Shown: positions 1 through 6,993 of the stretch, piece by piece
Position numbering within the stretch: position 1 is the stretch's first letter
How the letters are laid out: each line of letters opens with the position of its first letter
Source: Clostridiales bacterium UBA1316
GTDB taxonomy: Bacteria > Bacillota > Clostridia > Oscillospirales > Oscillospiraceae
Direction of reading: 5' to 3'
Assembly: GCA_002307055.1 (NCBI GenBank)
Contig: DBTM01000048.1
Span: forward strand, 1-20,751
Length of the DNA stretch: 20,751 nucleotides
The notes under the pieces: model-generated
Told to the model about the DNA's origin: nothing
Database searches by the model: none
The model's input: only the letters and a program-made list of their open reading frames with translations
Position numbers and translations under genes: made by a program

Positions 1-510
1 ATGGAAGCGGCTCTGCGTACCGTCTACGAACTGACAACAGGGCGCGAGATGCCCTCAGACAATCTGCACTGCACGCCGATCGTCGGCCTTGACAACATTA
101 AAGAAGTTGCGATTAAGTTTGAAAATGTCAAACCTGAATACGCGTTTCTTGAAGGCGTGACGGCGCGCATCGCTGTAGCCAGCGGCCTTAAGAATGCCGA
201 TGTGCTGATGAAGCAGATTGCCGGCGGCACAAGCCCGTTCCACTTTATTGAAGTCATGGGCTGCCCGTCAGGCTGCATCAACGGCGGCGGTCAGCCGCGT
301 ATGTCCGGGAAACCCGAGGATTATAAAGTCCGCCGCATGAAAGCCATTTATGCCGAGGATGAGAGTAAGGCTATACGCAAGTCCCACGAGAACCCATGCG
401 TTCAGGAGCTGTATAAAAACTTCCTGCACGAGCCCTGCGGCCATGTCTCCCATCACCTGCTGCACACGACCTACACAAAACGCGGCAACTTCAACGAGTG
501 CGTTAAGTAA
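1..510 (+). CDS. hydA: [FeFe]-hydrogenase catalytic subunit, C-terminal part (5' end outside window)
   Basis: This is the end of an iron-only hydrogenase, which makes or oxidises H2 with electrons from ferredoxin and/or NAD(H) in anaerobes. Visible residues 84-99 carry the third H-cluster signature (MGCPSGC, then GGGQP); Cys88 and Cys92 correspond to the last two cysteines that hold the H-cluster. The tail, with HEPCGHVSHHLL near residues 143-154, matches the small-subunit-like segment ending clostridial hydrogenases. The first two H-cluster motifs (TSCCPxW and MPCxxKK types) and any N-terminal FeS domains are missing, so the gene begins upstream. The ATG at base 1 is almost certainly internal, because MEAALRT is a conserved run inside the catalytic domain. 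Whether the enzyme is monomeric or a subunit of an electron-bifurcating complex cannot be told from this piece. A terminator follows directly. Confidence 0.95.
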   Translation: MEAALRTVYELTTGREMPSDNLHCTPIVGLDNIKEVAIKFENVKPEYAFLEGVTARIAVASGLKNADVLMKQIAGGTSPFHFIEVMGCPSGCINGGGQPRMSGKPEDYKVRRMKAIYAEDESKAIRKSHENPCVQELYKNFLHEPCGHVSHHLLHTTYTKRGNFNECVK

Positions 511-528
511 AAAGCAAACAGAACAGAA

Positions 529-566
529 GATTCCCTCCGCCGAAAGGCGGAGGGAATCTGTTTTTA
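529..566 (+). terminator. Rho-independent terminator after the hydrogenase gene
   Basis: A perfect 13-bp stem (529-541 with 546-558) encloses a GAAA tetraloop and is followed by TGTTTTT. It lies 18 bases after the hydrogenase stop codon. A TTTA tetranucleotide run continues to about base 580. In the minus direction the same hairpin has only a weak T-rich tail, so it may also stop the convergent small gene less efficiently. Confidence 0.93.
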
Positions 567-653
567 TTTATTTATTTATTTGCCGGAGCTTAAACAATTC
601 CTTAATTTTAGGCATATGAACAGTACCCCTGCTTTTTATGAGGTAAACTCAAT

Positions 654-995
654 TTAACCGATCAGTCTGGCAACTGTTTCCGAAGCCAAATTGGCTTGAG
701 TCGATAGAGCTTCAGCAGGATTGCTCAGCATGTAATTGCTTATTATCCCAAGCCGTTGCTTCATCACGGGGACTTGACTTACATCAAATTCAACAGATGT
801 TGCACTGTCGAGGTTAGCCTCGCGGACCGAATTCAGAACCGCCGCTTTTTTGCTTGTCAGTTCCAGCTCGTCACCGCTTAAAGCCACCTGCGCTGTCTTT
901 TCCGAGTCCGATTTCGTATCCTTAGAAATCCGGGCCGAGACCTCGGTTTTTTCCGAACTATAACCTGATGCTATTTTGTCACCGTAAATTTTCAT
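654..995 (-). CDS. Small protein of unknown function with FlgM/flagellin-tail resemblance, under a c-di-GMP riboswitch
   Basis: This 113-residue soluble protein has no signal peptide or membrane segment. It starts MKIYG, contains VALSGDELEL at about residues 37-46, and ends with a helical segment (MLSNPAEALSTQAN, then ETVARLIG). The MKI start and V-x-LS segment recall the anti-sigma factor FlgM. The QAN...V..LI tail recalls the end of flagellin and of small clostridial motility proteins. Neither match is strong enough to name it. The start is secure: GGGAGG lies 9-10 bases before the ATG. Upstream are a good promoter, a GEMM-I riboswitch and a terminator hairpin, so expression should respond to cyclic di-GMP, the second messenger that switches cells between swimming and surface life. 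No other motility genes lie in the window. A motility- or adhesion-related role is an inference from this control and the weak resemblances. Confidence 0.8.
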   Translation of the reverse strand: MKIYGDKIASGYSSEKTEVSARISKDTKSDSEKTAQVALSGDELELTSKKAAVLNSVREANLDSATSVEFDVSQVPVMKQRLGIISNYMLSNPAEALSTQANLASETVARLIG

Positions 996-1043
996 GAGAA
1001 TTTTACCTCCCCTGTTTGCTCCCTATTATTAAGGAGAAAACAT

Positions 1044-1075
1044 CTTTAAAAATAACCACAGCGTGACACCGTGGC
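1044..1075 (-). terminator. Terminator hairpin forming the riboswitch expression platform
   Basis: Read on the minus strand, a 9-bp stem (1067-1075 with 1055-1063, including three G-U pairs) with a three-base loop is followed by ATTTTT (RNA orientation). It lies between the riboswitch aptamer and the ribosome-binding site of the small gene. GUAGC at the base of this stem can alternatively pair with GCUAC inside the aptamer, a plausible antiterminator arrangement. That alternative pairing is inferred. Confidence 0.7.
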
Positions 1076-1091
1076 TACAAAAGACCTGAAA

Positions 1092-1175
1092 ACTCCTGCA
1101 GCCCGACCATCATCGCACCAACGCATTAGATTCGTAGCTTTGTGTCGCCACCTTTCGGTGGTTTTACTCATTATT
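1092..1175 (-). ncRNA. Cyclic-di-GMP-I (GEMM-I) riboswitch aptamer
   Basis: On the minus strand the RNA reads AAACCACC-GAAA-GGTGG, a stem capped by a GNRA tetraloop. It continues with GACACAAAGC, then a second arm with CTAA, and closes with ATGATGGTCGGGCTGC. This order (AAACC, GNRA hairpin, GACGCAAAGC, CTAA, ATGAtrGccGGGTTGC) is the conserved core of GEMM-I RNAs, which bind c-di-GMP or, in some variants, cGAMP. The tetraloop and its receptor-like arm are both present. The closing P1 helix is not obvious by eye. The promoter places the RNA start almost exactly at the 5' edge of the aptamer. A terminator hairpin and then the small gene follow. Confidence 0.85.
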
Positions 1176-1181
1176 GTTATA

Positions 1182-1210
1182 AATTTACACCTTTTTTCTT
1201 GATCTGTCAA
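1182..1210 (-). promoter_or_regulatory. Promoter for the riboswitch and small gene
   Basis: A perfect -35 box TTGACA (1205-1210) is separated by 17 bases from TAAATT (1182-1187). Transcription would start near 1172-1176, just ahead of the aptamer. This is a housekeeping sigma-A type promoter. I do not see the TAAA/GCCGATAA boxes of the flagellar sigma factor. Confidence 0.7.
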
Positions 1211-1228
1211 GCTTCTTGCATATTATTG

Positions 1229-1292
1229 AAAAAAAGGCGGATGGCGGGAGCAAGCTCCCGCCCAATCCATATTAATGGGTTTGACGCCTTTT
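1229..1292 (-). terminator. Terminator after the SLH-protease gene
   Basis: On the minus strand an outer stem (AAAAGGCG with CGCCTTTT, 1285-1292 with 1232-1239) encloses an inner 9-bp GC-rich stem (1254-1262 with 1243-1251). It runs into seven T residues. It begins 27 bases after the protease stop codon and separates that gene from the riboswitch promoter. The outer stem ends in A/T runs on both sides, so it could act in both directions. Confidence 0.85.
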
Positions 1293-1318
1293 ATGTTTGA
1301 AAATGTATTTTTATTGAT

Positions 1319-2905
1319 TTATTGACCCAATATTTGAATACGTATGCAGTCTGTTCCGTCAATGACTTTTTCACCGAAGGTAACGAGCATGCCATAAGTA
1401 CCGTTAGCATAATAGGAAATGATTCTGCCGTCTTCGACCGCGTATCCGTAAAATGAGAAAGTGTTCTGCTCGAGAAGCGCTGCGTATCCGTCAAGAACAT
1501 CCTCAATTTTTAAGGATAAATCACTGACCTTATAATAATACGACTGCGCGCTGTTGTCCGTTGTTGTTTTGTAGATCGGTGCCTTTGCATAGGCTCCGAA
1601 ATCCGGCATAGGAAAATAGCTGTCGTAATATTTTGTGTCCGGCAGGATCGACTGCAGCGTGACCAAATTGTCCTGCTTGAAGTCCTTTATCTGATTAATC
1701 GGTAAGGCAAGATTAATATTCTGGGCATTCGTCGCTGTCGCTGCCGTCACGCCGATGACTTTACCTGTTTTATCCAGCAGCGCGCCGCCGCTGCTGCCGG
1801 ATGATATTGCCGCCGTCGTCTGTATGAAAACTTTATCATCGACTGTGCGCGTCGCGCTCGAAATAATACCAGCTGAGAAGGAGTTTTTATAGCCCATCGG
1901 ACTGCCGATGGCATAAACGCTGGCACCCGTCACCACCTTGCTGGAATCCGCCATTTCGAGGTACGGGAAATCCTCTCCGTCCACTTTGAGAAGCGCGAGG
2001 TCCTTTGCCTGATCATAATCATAAATACCGGCAACCGTATACTCTTTCCCGTCGGCTGTGGTGATGACAGCCTTGGCAGCGCCGTTGATCACGTGGTAAT
2101 TCGTCACGGCAAGCCCGTTGCTGCTGATAAAAAACCCGCTGCCTGATTTGATTGCTTTACCCTTAATGTCGTAAATCAGCACATAAAAAACAGCCGGTGA
2201 GCATTTGTTGAAAATTTGTTCCTGCGTTAGATTAATGCTCAATGAGATTGTCTGCCTGAACGCGGCATTCGCCATACGCGTGACAACGGCGGCGACTTCC
2301 GCTCTCGTTATGTAAGTGTTCGGCAGGTACGTCCCCGCCGCGTCGAGACCGGTCAGTACGCCCGCTCTGTAAAGCTCATAAACAGCCGGACTATAGCTGT
2401 ACTCCATCGGTACATCAGGAATTGCGTTGTCTTCAACAGTGTTCTTGGCTGCTAAAGCCTCCGCCGGAAGCGCCTTAGACAATATCACGGCGAATTCCGA
2501 CCGCGTCGCAGGTGCTGTGTAGTCGGCATAGTCAGCTGAAATAATGCCGTTCTTCAGGGCATAATTTGTATACGGCTTGTACCACGGCGTCTCGCTGACG
2601 AAGCTGGCTGAGCCATTGTAATATATACTGTGCAGGATAGACGCCAGCTTCACCGCTTCAGCGAGTGTAATATTTGAATCAGGATCATATGTATCTGCTG
2701 TTTTCCCGTTAATCAGGCCGTATTCATAGGAAACCTGAACATATGCAGCGTACCATTTTGACGTAGGGACGTCTGAAAACAACCCGGTTTGATATGCGGC
2801 AACCTTAACGAAGCCTGAGAGCCCGCCCGCTGCAAAGACGGCACCGGGTAATACGCCGATTATTAATGTGAGAATGAGCAGAGCAGAAATGATACGCTTT
2901 TTCAT
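1319..2905 (-). CDS. Secreted HtrA-like (S1C) serine protease with N-terminal SLH domains
   Basis: This 528-residue exported protease is probably held to the cell wall. Residues 1-25 form a signal peptide (MKKR, hydrophobic core, AVFA cleavage site). About residues 40-215 hold three SLH-type repeats, which usually bind pyruvylated wall polymers. Residues 230-405 form a trypsin-like HtrA domain with a complete triad: His271 (TNYHVI), Asp302 (KDLALL) and Ser372 (GSSGGA). The last 120 residues are unassigned. No PDZ domain is visible, although DegP/HtrA proteins normally have one, so substrate choice may rest on the C-terminal region. The start at 2905 is chosen because GGAGG lies 6 bases upstream and the signal peptide begins there; an in-frame extension to 2974 adds a non-signal sequence. 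It has its own promoter and terminator and diverges from the glycosyltransferase cluster. The likely role is envelope protein quality control or processing. Confidence 0.93.
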   Translation of the reverse strand: MKKRIISALLILTLIIGVLPGAVFAAGGLSGFVKVAAYQTGLFSDVPTSKWYAAYVQVSYEYGLINGKTADTYDPDSNITLAEAVKLASILHSIYYNGSASFVSETPWYKPYTNYALKNGIISADYADYTAPATRSEFAVILSKALPAEALAAKNTVEDNAIPDVPMEYSYSPAVYELYRAGVLTGLDAAGTYLPNTYITRAEVAAVVTRMANAAFRQTISLSINLTQEQIFNKCSPAVFYVLIYDIKGKAIKSGSGFFISSNGLAVTNYHVINGAAKAVITTADGKEYTVAGIYDYDQAKDLALLKVDGEDFPYLEMADSSKVVTGASVYAIGSPMGYKNSFSAGIISSATRTVDDKVFIQTTAAISSGSSGGALLDKTGKVIGVTAATATNAQNINLALPINQIKDFKQDNLVTLQSILPDTKYYDSYFPMPDFGAYAKAPIYKTTTDNSAQSYYYKVSDLSLKIEDVLDGYAALLEQNTFSFYGYAVEDGRIISYYANGTYGMLVTFGEKVIDGTDCIRIQILGQ

Positions 2906-2946
2906 TATGTTCCTCCAAACTGATTGTACGCCTGAGACAATAGGCC

Positions 2947-2975
2947 GCTGTAAACGTTGGCTGTTTACAGCCAAC
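2947..2975 (-). promoter_or_regulatory. Two overlapping, mutually exclusive hairpins in the protease leader
   Basis: GCTGTAAAC (2947-2955) is the exact inverse of GTTTACAGC (2963-2971), giving a 9-bp stem. GTTGGCTG (2956-2963) is the exact inverse of CAGCCAAC (2968-2975), giving an 8-bp stem with a four-base loop. The two stems share bases 2963 and 2968-2971, so they cannot form together. They lie between the predicted promoter and the protease start codon. They could be an RNA switch or a repressor site; which is unknown. Confidence 0.5.
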
Positions 2976-3003
2976 TGTTACGTAAAAGCCCTATTCCAGC
3001 ATA

Positions 3004-3033
3004 ATTATACTTTATGTGCCATGGGTAATACAA
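3004..3033 (-). promoter_or_regulatory. Probable promoter of the SLH-protease gene
   Basis: A perfect -10 box TATAAT (3004-3009) has a weak -35 TTGTAT (3028-3033) at 18 bases. Transcription would start near 2997, leaving a leader of about 90 bases that contains the overlapping hairpins. Confidence 0.5.
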
Positions 3034-3209
3034 TAATAACAGCAAATGTTTATATTTTTTTATTCTTTTTTGTCGATTAACGATTTTTTTCTCTGAATCC
3101 GGCAGCTATTGTTCACAAAATGTTCATAAAGATTCCCAGTAATTGCGATAAACTTATTGAGATTGTTTACTTAGAACTCTCAAAGCGATTACGGAAGGAG
3201 CACAAATCA

Positions 3210-4757
3210 GTGCCTGACAAGAAGGATAAGAAAACAAGCAGCCCTCTGCTGTGTACGCTCGACGGTTTTAAAGCGTACATACAGCTTTTTATCGGCCTTT
3301 TTGTCCTATATCTGATTCTTTCACCTTTTGTTTCGTTAAACGGCAGCAGCGGCGTTCTTGCTATGGCCGGGAGTCCTTACGACGGCGATATTCTGGTTCG
3401 GTTTCTGATGGCGCTGCTTTTATTAGTACTCATTATCATTGCGCTTATCATGACGTTCCGGCGCAGAATGACGGCTGATAATCTGATATTCCTCGTCATC
3501 ATCGCCGGGCTGATATGCCGTTTCTGCTATATGCTGTACACGCCGTTTTATATCCGCGGGCACGACGTGGGTACGATGTACGATTATGGACACCTTGCGT
3601 ATATATACCGTTTATTCAGCGGAGGCGGTCTGCCTGCGACAAACGCCGGGCAGTTTTATCATCCGCCGCTGGCCCATCTTGCGGGCAGTATCGCCGCTAA
3701 AATATACGCTTCAATAACAGGCGAAAAAAATCTCGATACGATTTTCGAATCGGCAAAGCTCATCCCCTGCTTTGCGTCCTGCGCGCTGCTCCTTGTCGTG
3801 AACCATCTGTTTGACACGCTTCATTTTTCAAGCCGGGCAAAGCTTGTGGCACTTATCATCCTCGCGTTCGCACCGACATTTATCATCCTGTCGGCAAGCA
3901 TTAATAACGATATGCTCATGATCTTTTTCTTCGTATGCGCGTTTCTGTACACAATTCGCTGGTATAATGATCCGACCTATAAAAACATTCTTCTGCTGGC
4001 ACTCTTTATCGGCTGCGCCATGAGTACGAAATTTTCGGGCGCGCTCGTCGCCTTTTTTACGGCAGGAATTTTCCTCCTCGTCCTGATCAGGAAAATCAGG
4101 GAAAAGCAAGGCCTGAAGCTGCTCGGTCAGTTTGCGGCTTTTACGGCTCTATGCTTTCCGCTCGGTTTGTGGTATCCTATCCGTAACCTGAAACTGTTCG
4201 GCCAGGCACTGGGTTATGTCGCGCCGATTGGGACAAACAGCGCCCTCTATGTCGGAGACAAATCGTTTGCCGCGCGCTTTCTTTCGTTCTCCCTGCCGGA
4301 TATGCTCAAAAACGTCTATTGTCATCCGTTTGATGATTTTAGAATCTGGGAGTATACCGTGAAATGCGCGCTCTTCGGAGAATTCACCTTCTCTGCCAGG
4401 CACGATGTTTTTGCCGCCGTTATGATCATCACAAGCTTTGTTTTGATCATCTTGTCGCTCGGTTCGATGGTATGGTTTTTATTCTGTGACCGGGAAAAAA
4501 ACAGAACCGCCGTTTTAAGCCTGGCAGCACTCTGGCTGCTTATGATGCTGTCCTTCGTCTATTTCAACATAAAATACCCCTTCGGCTGCACGATGGATTT
4601 CCGGTACATTGTGCCGACTGTCATTACCGGCGCAGCCTTTTTAGGTCTTTTATCCGACAGCCTCAGCGGCAGTAAAGCCGGTAAAGTGCTTTTCGCCTGT
4701 CTCATCGCACTCGCCGTTTTCTTCTGTGTCTCGACGGCTTGTTTCTATATCGTTTAA
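3210..4757 (+). CDS. Multi-span GT-C (GT39/PMT-like) glycosyltransferase
   Basis: This 515-residue protein has roughly a dozen membrane segments separated by short loops. The first outward loop after the early spans contains RGHDVGTMYDYGH (about residues 116-128), whose acidic residues match the catalytic or metal-binding Asp of GT-C transferases. It is followed by FYHPPLAHL (about 149-157), a usual feature of the PMT_2/ArnT-like group. Such enzymes move a sugar from a polyprenyl-phosphate donor to a lipid or protein on the outer membrane face; the substrate cannot be read here. The start is chosen at GTG 3210 because GGAAGGAG lies 9 bases upstream; an in-frame ATG at 3120 has no ribosome-binding site and adds 30 charged residues. 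The stop is 12 bases before the GtrA-like start, so the genes are probably translated together. GtrA and the flavoenzyme suggest a shared envelope-glycan role. Confidence 0.85.
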   Translation: MPDKKDKKTSSPLLCTLDGFKAYIQLFIGLFVLYLILSPFVSLNGSSGVLAMAGSPYDGDILVRFLMALLLLVLIIIALIMTFRRRMTADNLIFLVIIAGLICRFCYMLYTPFYIRGHDVGTMYDYGHLAYIYRLFSGGGLPATNAGQFYHPPLAHLAGSIAAKIYASITGEKNLDTIFESAKLIPCFASCALLLVVNHLFDTLHFSSRAKLVALIILAFAPTFIILSASINNDMLMIFFFVCAFLYTIRWYNDPTYKNILLLALFIGCAMSTKFSGALVAFFTAGIFLLVLIRKIREKQGLKLLGQFAAFTALCFPLGLWYPIRNLKLFGQALGYVAPIGTNSALYVGDKSFAARFLSFSLPDMLKNVYCHPFDDFRIWEYTVKCALFGEFTFSARHDVFAAVMIITSFVLIILSLGSMVWFLFCDREKNRTAVLSLAALWLLMMLSFVYFNIKYPFGCTMDFRYIVPTVITGAAFLGLLSDSLSGSKAGKVLFACLIALAVFFCVSTACFYIV

Positions 4758-4769
4758 GTGGGTAAACTG

Positions 4770-5192
4770 ATGGATAAAAAATCGATTAAGCCTCTTGTCT
4801 GCGAATTCATGAGATATCTCGTCGTCGGGGGTTTGGCATTTCTTGTTGATTTTGGTATGCTTGTTTTGTTTAATAAGGCTGTTTTACCCGAGCTGCATGG
4901 GTATCGGCTTTATGCCGCGACGGCGATTGGCTTTATCGCCGGTCTCATTTTCAATTATATCTTCTCTCTGCTTTTCGTCTTTAAAACAGCCAAATACTCT
5001 AAGGTCGGCAGATCAATCTCTGCGTTTCTGATTTTTGCAGTCATCGGCGTCATCGGGCTTGGCTTGACCGAGCTTGGTATGTATGCCGGAACCGCTCTGC
5101 TCGGCATCAACTATATGTTTGTTAAAATCGTTGTCACCGGCATCGTCCTCATGTGGAACTATCTCGGCAGAAAAATACTCATTTTCAAATGA
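4770..5192 (+). CDS. GtrA-like membrane protein
   Basis: This is a 140-residue protein with four membrane segments. It shows the GtrA/DPMS pattern: RYLVVGGLAFLVDFGML at the first span, a second span ending FNYIFSLLFVF, and a last span ending MWNYLGRKILIFK. GtrA proteins are thought to help flip polyprenyl-phosphate-linked sugars across the membrane, supplying GT-C glycosyltransferases such as the gene just upstream. ATG 4770 is preferred over the GTG at 4758, since the latter abuts the previous stop codon and has no ribosome-binding site; GTGGG lies a few bases before 4770 and is only a fair one. The family match is clear from topology and motifs. The particular sugar is not known. Confidence 0.88.
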   Translation: MDKKSIKPLVCEFMRYLVVGGLAFLVDFGMLVLFNKAVLPELHGYRLYAATAIGFIAGLIFNYIFSLLFVFKTAKYSKVGRSISAFLIFAVIGVIGLGLTELGMYAGTALLGINYMFVKIVVTGIVLMWNYLGRKILIFK

Positions 5193-5199
5193 AGAGACA

Positions 5200-5221
5200 G
5201 TGTGAAAATGAATTTTCACAC
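5200..5221 (+). promoter_or_regulatory. Perfect hairpin just before the oxidoreductase ribosome-binding site
   Basis: GTGTGAAAA (5200-5208) pairs exactly with TTTTCACAC (5213-5221) around the loop TGAA. The stem ends two bases before the GGAGG of the following gene. It has no T-run, so it is not a terminator. It may tune translation of, or protect, the downstream message, or it may be a repressor-binding palindrome. Confidence 0.5.
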
Positions 5222-5233
5222 TTGGAGGTTATT

Positions 5234-6790
5234 ATGGCTCATAAAACGGCGATCATCATCGGTGCCGGACCGGCGGGGCTTACTGCCGCATACAAGCTGC
5301 TCTGTGAGACGGATATTCATCCGATTGTGCTCGAGGAGACAGACTTTATCGGCGGTATATCCAGAACGGCTGAGCATCACGGCAACAGGATGGATCTCGG
5401 CGGTCACCGCTTTTTTTCAAAAAACGAAGATATCATGAACCTTTGGCGAGAGATTATGCCTCTTGCCGGCGCACCGTCTAAGGACGATATTTTACTCGGC
5501 CGCGAAAAACCGCTGGCGAAGGGCGGCCCCGACCCCGAAACAACCGACAGGGTCATGCTCATCCGCAACAGGGTCTCGCGGATTTTCTATTTGCGCAAAT
5601 TCTTTGACTACCCCATCTCGCTCAAGGCGCAGACATTTATCAACATGGGCTTCTCGCGCACCGTTAAAGCAGGCTTCGGCTACATGCACGCCGCCCTCTC
5701 CAAGCGGAAGGAAGATTCTCTCGGCGACTTCTATATCAACAGATTCGGCAAGCCGCTCTATGAAATGTTTTTTGAAGATTACACCCAAAAGGTTTGGGGT
5801 GTCCATCCGAGTAAAATTGCTCCCGACTGGGGCTCTCAGCGGGTCAAAGGGCTCTCCCTCTCCAAAGCCGTCTTCAGCATTCTCAAAAAACCGTTTGTCG
5901 GCAAAAACAGCAAAAATGTCGAGACCTCTCTCATTGAGGAGTTTAACTACCCCAAAAAAGGACCCGGCCAGCTTTGGGAACAGCTCGCGGAGCTTGTCGT
6001 TTCCAAGGGCGGCGAGATCCGAATGAATACGAAGGTAACAGAAATTCATTGCGGCAAAAACATGATATCATCTGTAACAGCCGTCAGCAATGGCAATTCA
6101 AGCCAATTGTCGGGCGATTACTTTATCTCCACAATGCCGGTTAAAGACCTCGTTATCGGCATGGACAGCGCCGTTCCATCTGATGTTTATGAAATCGCCG
6201 CGAACCTGCCGTACAGGGATTTCATCACCGTGGGCCTCCTGCTCAGGAAGCTTGAGATCAAAAACGAGACCAAGATGAAAACGGTATCGAATATCATCCC
6301 CGACTGCTGGATCTACATTCAGGAGCGGGATGTCAAGCTCGGCAGGCTTCAGATTTTCAACAACTGGTCGCCCTACATGGTCAAGGACCTTAAAAACACC
6401 ATTTTTATCGGCCTCGAATATTTCTGCAATGAAGGCGACGAAATGTGGACATCTCCCGACGCTGATTTTATCAAATTTGCCATTGACGAGCTGGAGAAAA
6501 TCGATATCATCAAGCATGAAAACGTCCTTGACAGCGTCCGAATCAACGTCAAAAAAGCGTACCCCGCGTATTTCGGAACCTATGCGCATTTTGATAAGGT
6601 GCGGGACTATCTGGATACGTTCGAAAACCTCTACTGCATCGGCCGCAACGGCCAGCACAAATACAACAACATGGACCACTCCATGCTCACCGCCATCGAA
6701 GCCGTCATCGCCATCAAAGAAAACAAAAAAAGCAAAAACGACATCTGGAACGTCAACACCGAAACCGACTACCACGAGACAAAGAAATAA
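5234..6790 (+). CDS. FAD-dependent oxidoreductase (UDP-galactopyranose mutase/amine-oxidase type)
   Basis: This 518-residue soluble flavoprotein has an N-terminal Rossmann FAD site (GAGPAG, residues 10-15), then GGISRT and a GGHRFFSK segment near residues 40-65. A typical FAD-contacting end (CIGRNGQHKYNNMDHSM) lies about 50 residues from the C-terminus. This layout belongs to the NAD(P)-binding/amine-oxidase-like group that includes UDP-galactopyranose mutase and protoporphyrinogen-oxidase relatives. Members beside GtrA and glycosyltransferase genes are often annotated only as FAD-dependent oxidoreductases. The start at 5234 is set by GGAGG 5 bases upstream; the open frame continues to 5153 with no ribosome-binding site. 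The gene is 41 bases after the GtrA-like gene, separated by a hairpin. Context suggests it modifies a nucleotide- or lipid-linked sugar for an envelope glycan. The reaction itself is not shown by the sequence. Confidence 0.85.
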   Translation: MAHKTAIIIGAGPAGLTAAYKLLCETDIHPIVLEETDFIGGISRTAEHHGNRMDLGGHRFFSKNEDIMNLWREIMPLAGAPSKDDILLGREKPLAKGGPDPETTDRVMLIRNRVSRIFYLRKFFDYPISLKAQTFINMGFSRTVKAGFGYMHAALSKRKEDSLGDFYINRFGKPLYEMFFEDYTQKVWGVHPSKIAPDWGSQRVKGLSLSKAVFSILKKPFVGKNSKNVETSLIEEFNYPKKGPGQLWEQLAELVVSKGGEIRMNTKVTEIHCGKNMISSVTAVSNGNSSQLSGDYFISTMPVKDLVIGMDSAVPSDVYEIAANLPYRDFITVGLLLRKLEIKNETKMKTVSNIIPDCWIYIQERDVKLGRLQIFNNWSPYMVKDLKNTIFIGLEYFCNEGDEMWTSPDADFIKFAIDELEKIDIIKHENVLDSVRINVKKAYPAYFGTYAHFDKVRDYLDTFENLYCIGRNGQHKYNNMDHSMLTAIEAVIAIKENKKSKNDIWNVNTETDYHETKK

Positions 6791-6822
6791 AGTGGCACAG
6801 ATACTTCACAGAATGATGTAGC

Positions 6823-6888
6823 GGCTGGCTTCCACGCCAGCCCGTTTCCTGTCGTCCTCCCATTGGGCGGCATGGAAGCCGCCCAATG
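6823..6888 (+). repeat. Pair of strong hairpins with complementary loops
   Basis: Hairpin 1 has a 7-bp stem, GGCTGGC (6823-6829) with GCCAGCC (6836-6842). Hairpin 2 has an 11-bp stem, CATTGGGCGGC (6861-6871) with GCCGCCCAATG (6878-6888). GGCTTCCA (6827-6834) in the first is exactly complementary to TGGAAGCC (6873-6880) in the second, so the loops could kiss or refold. There is no T-run, so neither is a standard terminator. They lie 32 bases after the oxidoreductase stop. Confidence 0.6.
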
Positions 6889-6993
6889 CAAAAGGTGATG
6901 AGGTCAGCGTCAATTTATATTTTAGAGCAAAAATCCCGGTCATTAAGCCTGGGTTATTTTTCAACAGGTTTTAGTGCAACATTATGGTAATTA

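Noticed and set aside
563..580. TTTA tetranucleotide run as a possible phase-variation repeat
   Set aside because: It lies after a stop codon and terminator, outside any coding or promoter region, so slippage would have no obvious effect.
3120..3209. Possible longer start of the glycosyltransferase
   Set aside because: The ATG at 3120 has no ribosome-binding site, while GTG 3210 has GGAAGGAG at a normal distance.
5492..6049. Long minus-strand open frame inside the oxidoreductase gene
   Set aside because: It is antisense to a well-supported gene, has no start signals, and its sequence shows no family pattern. Long antisense frames are common in GC-balanced codon use.
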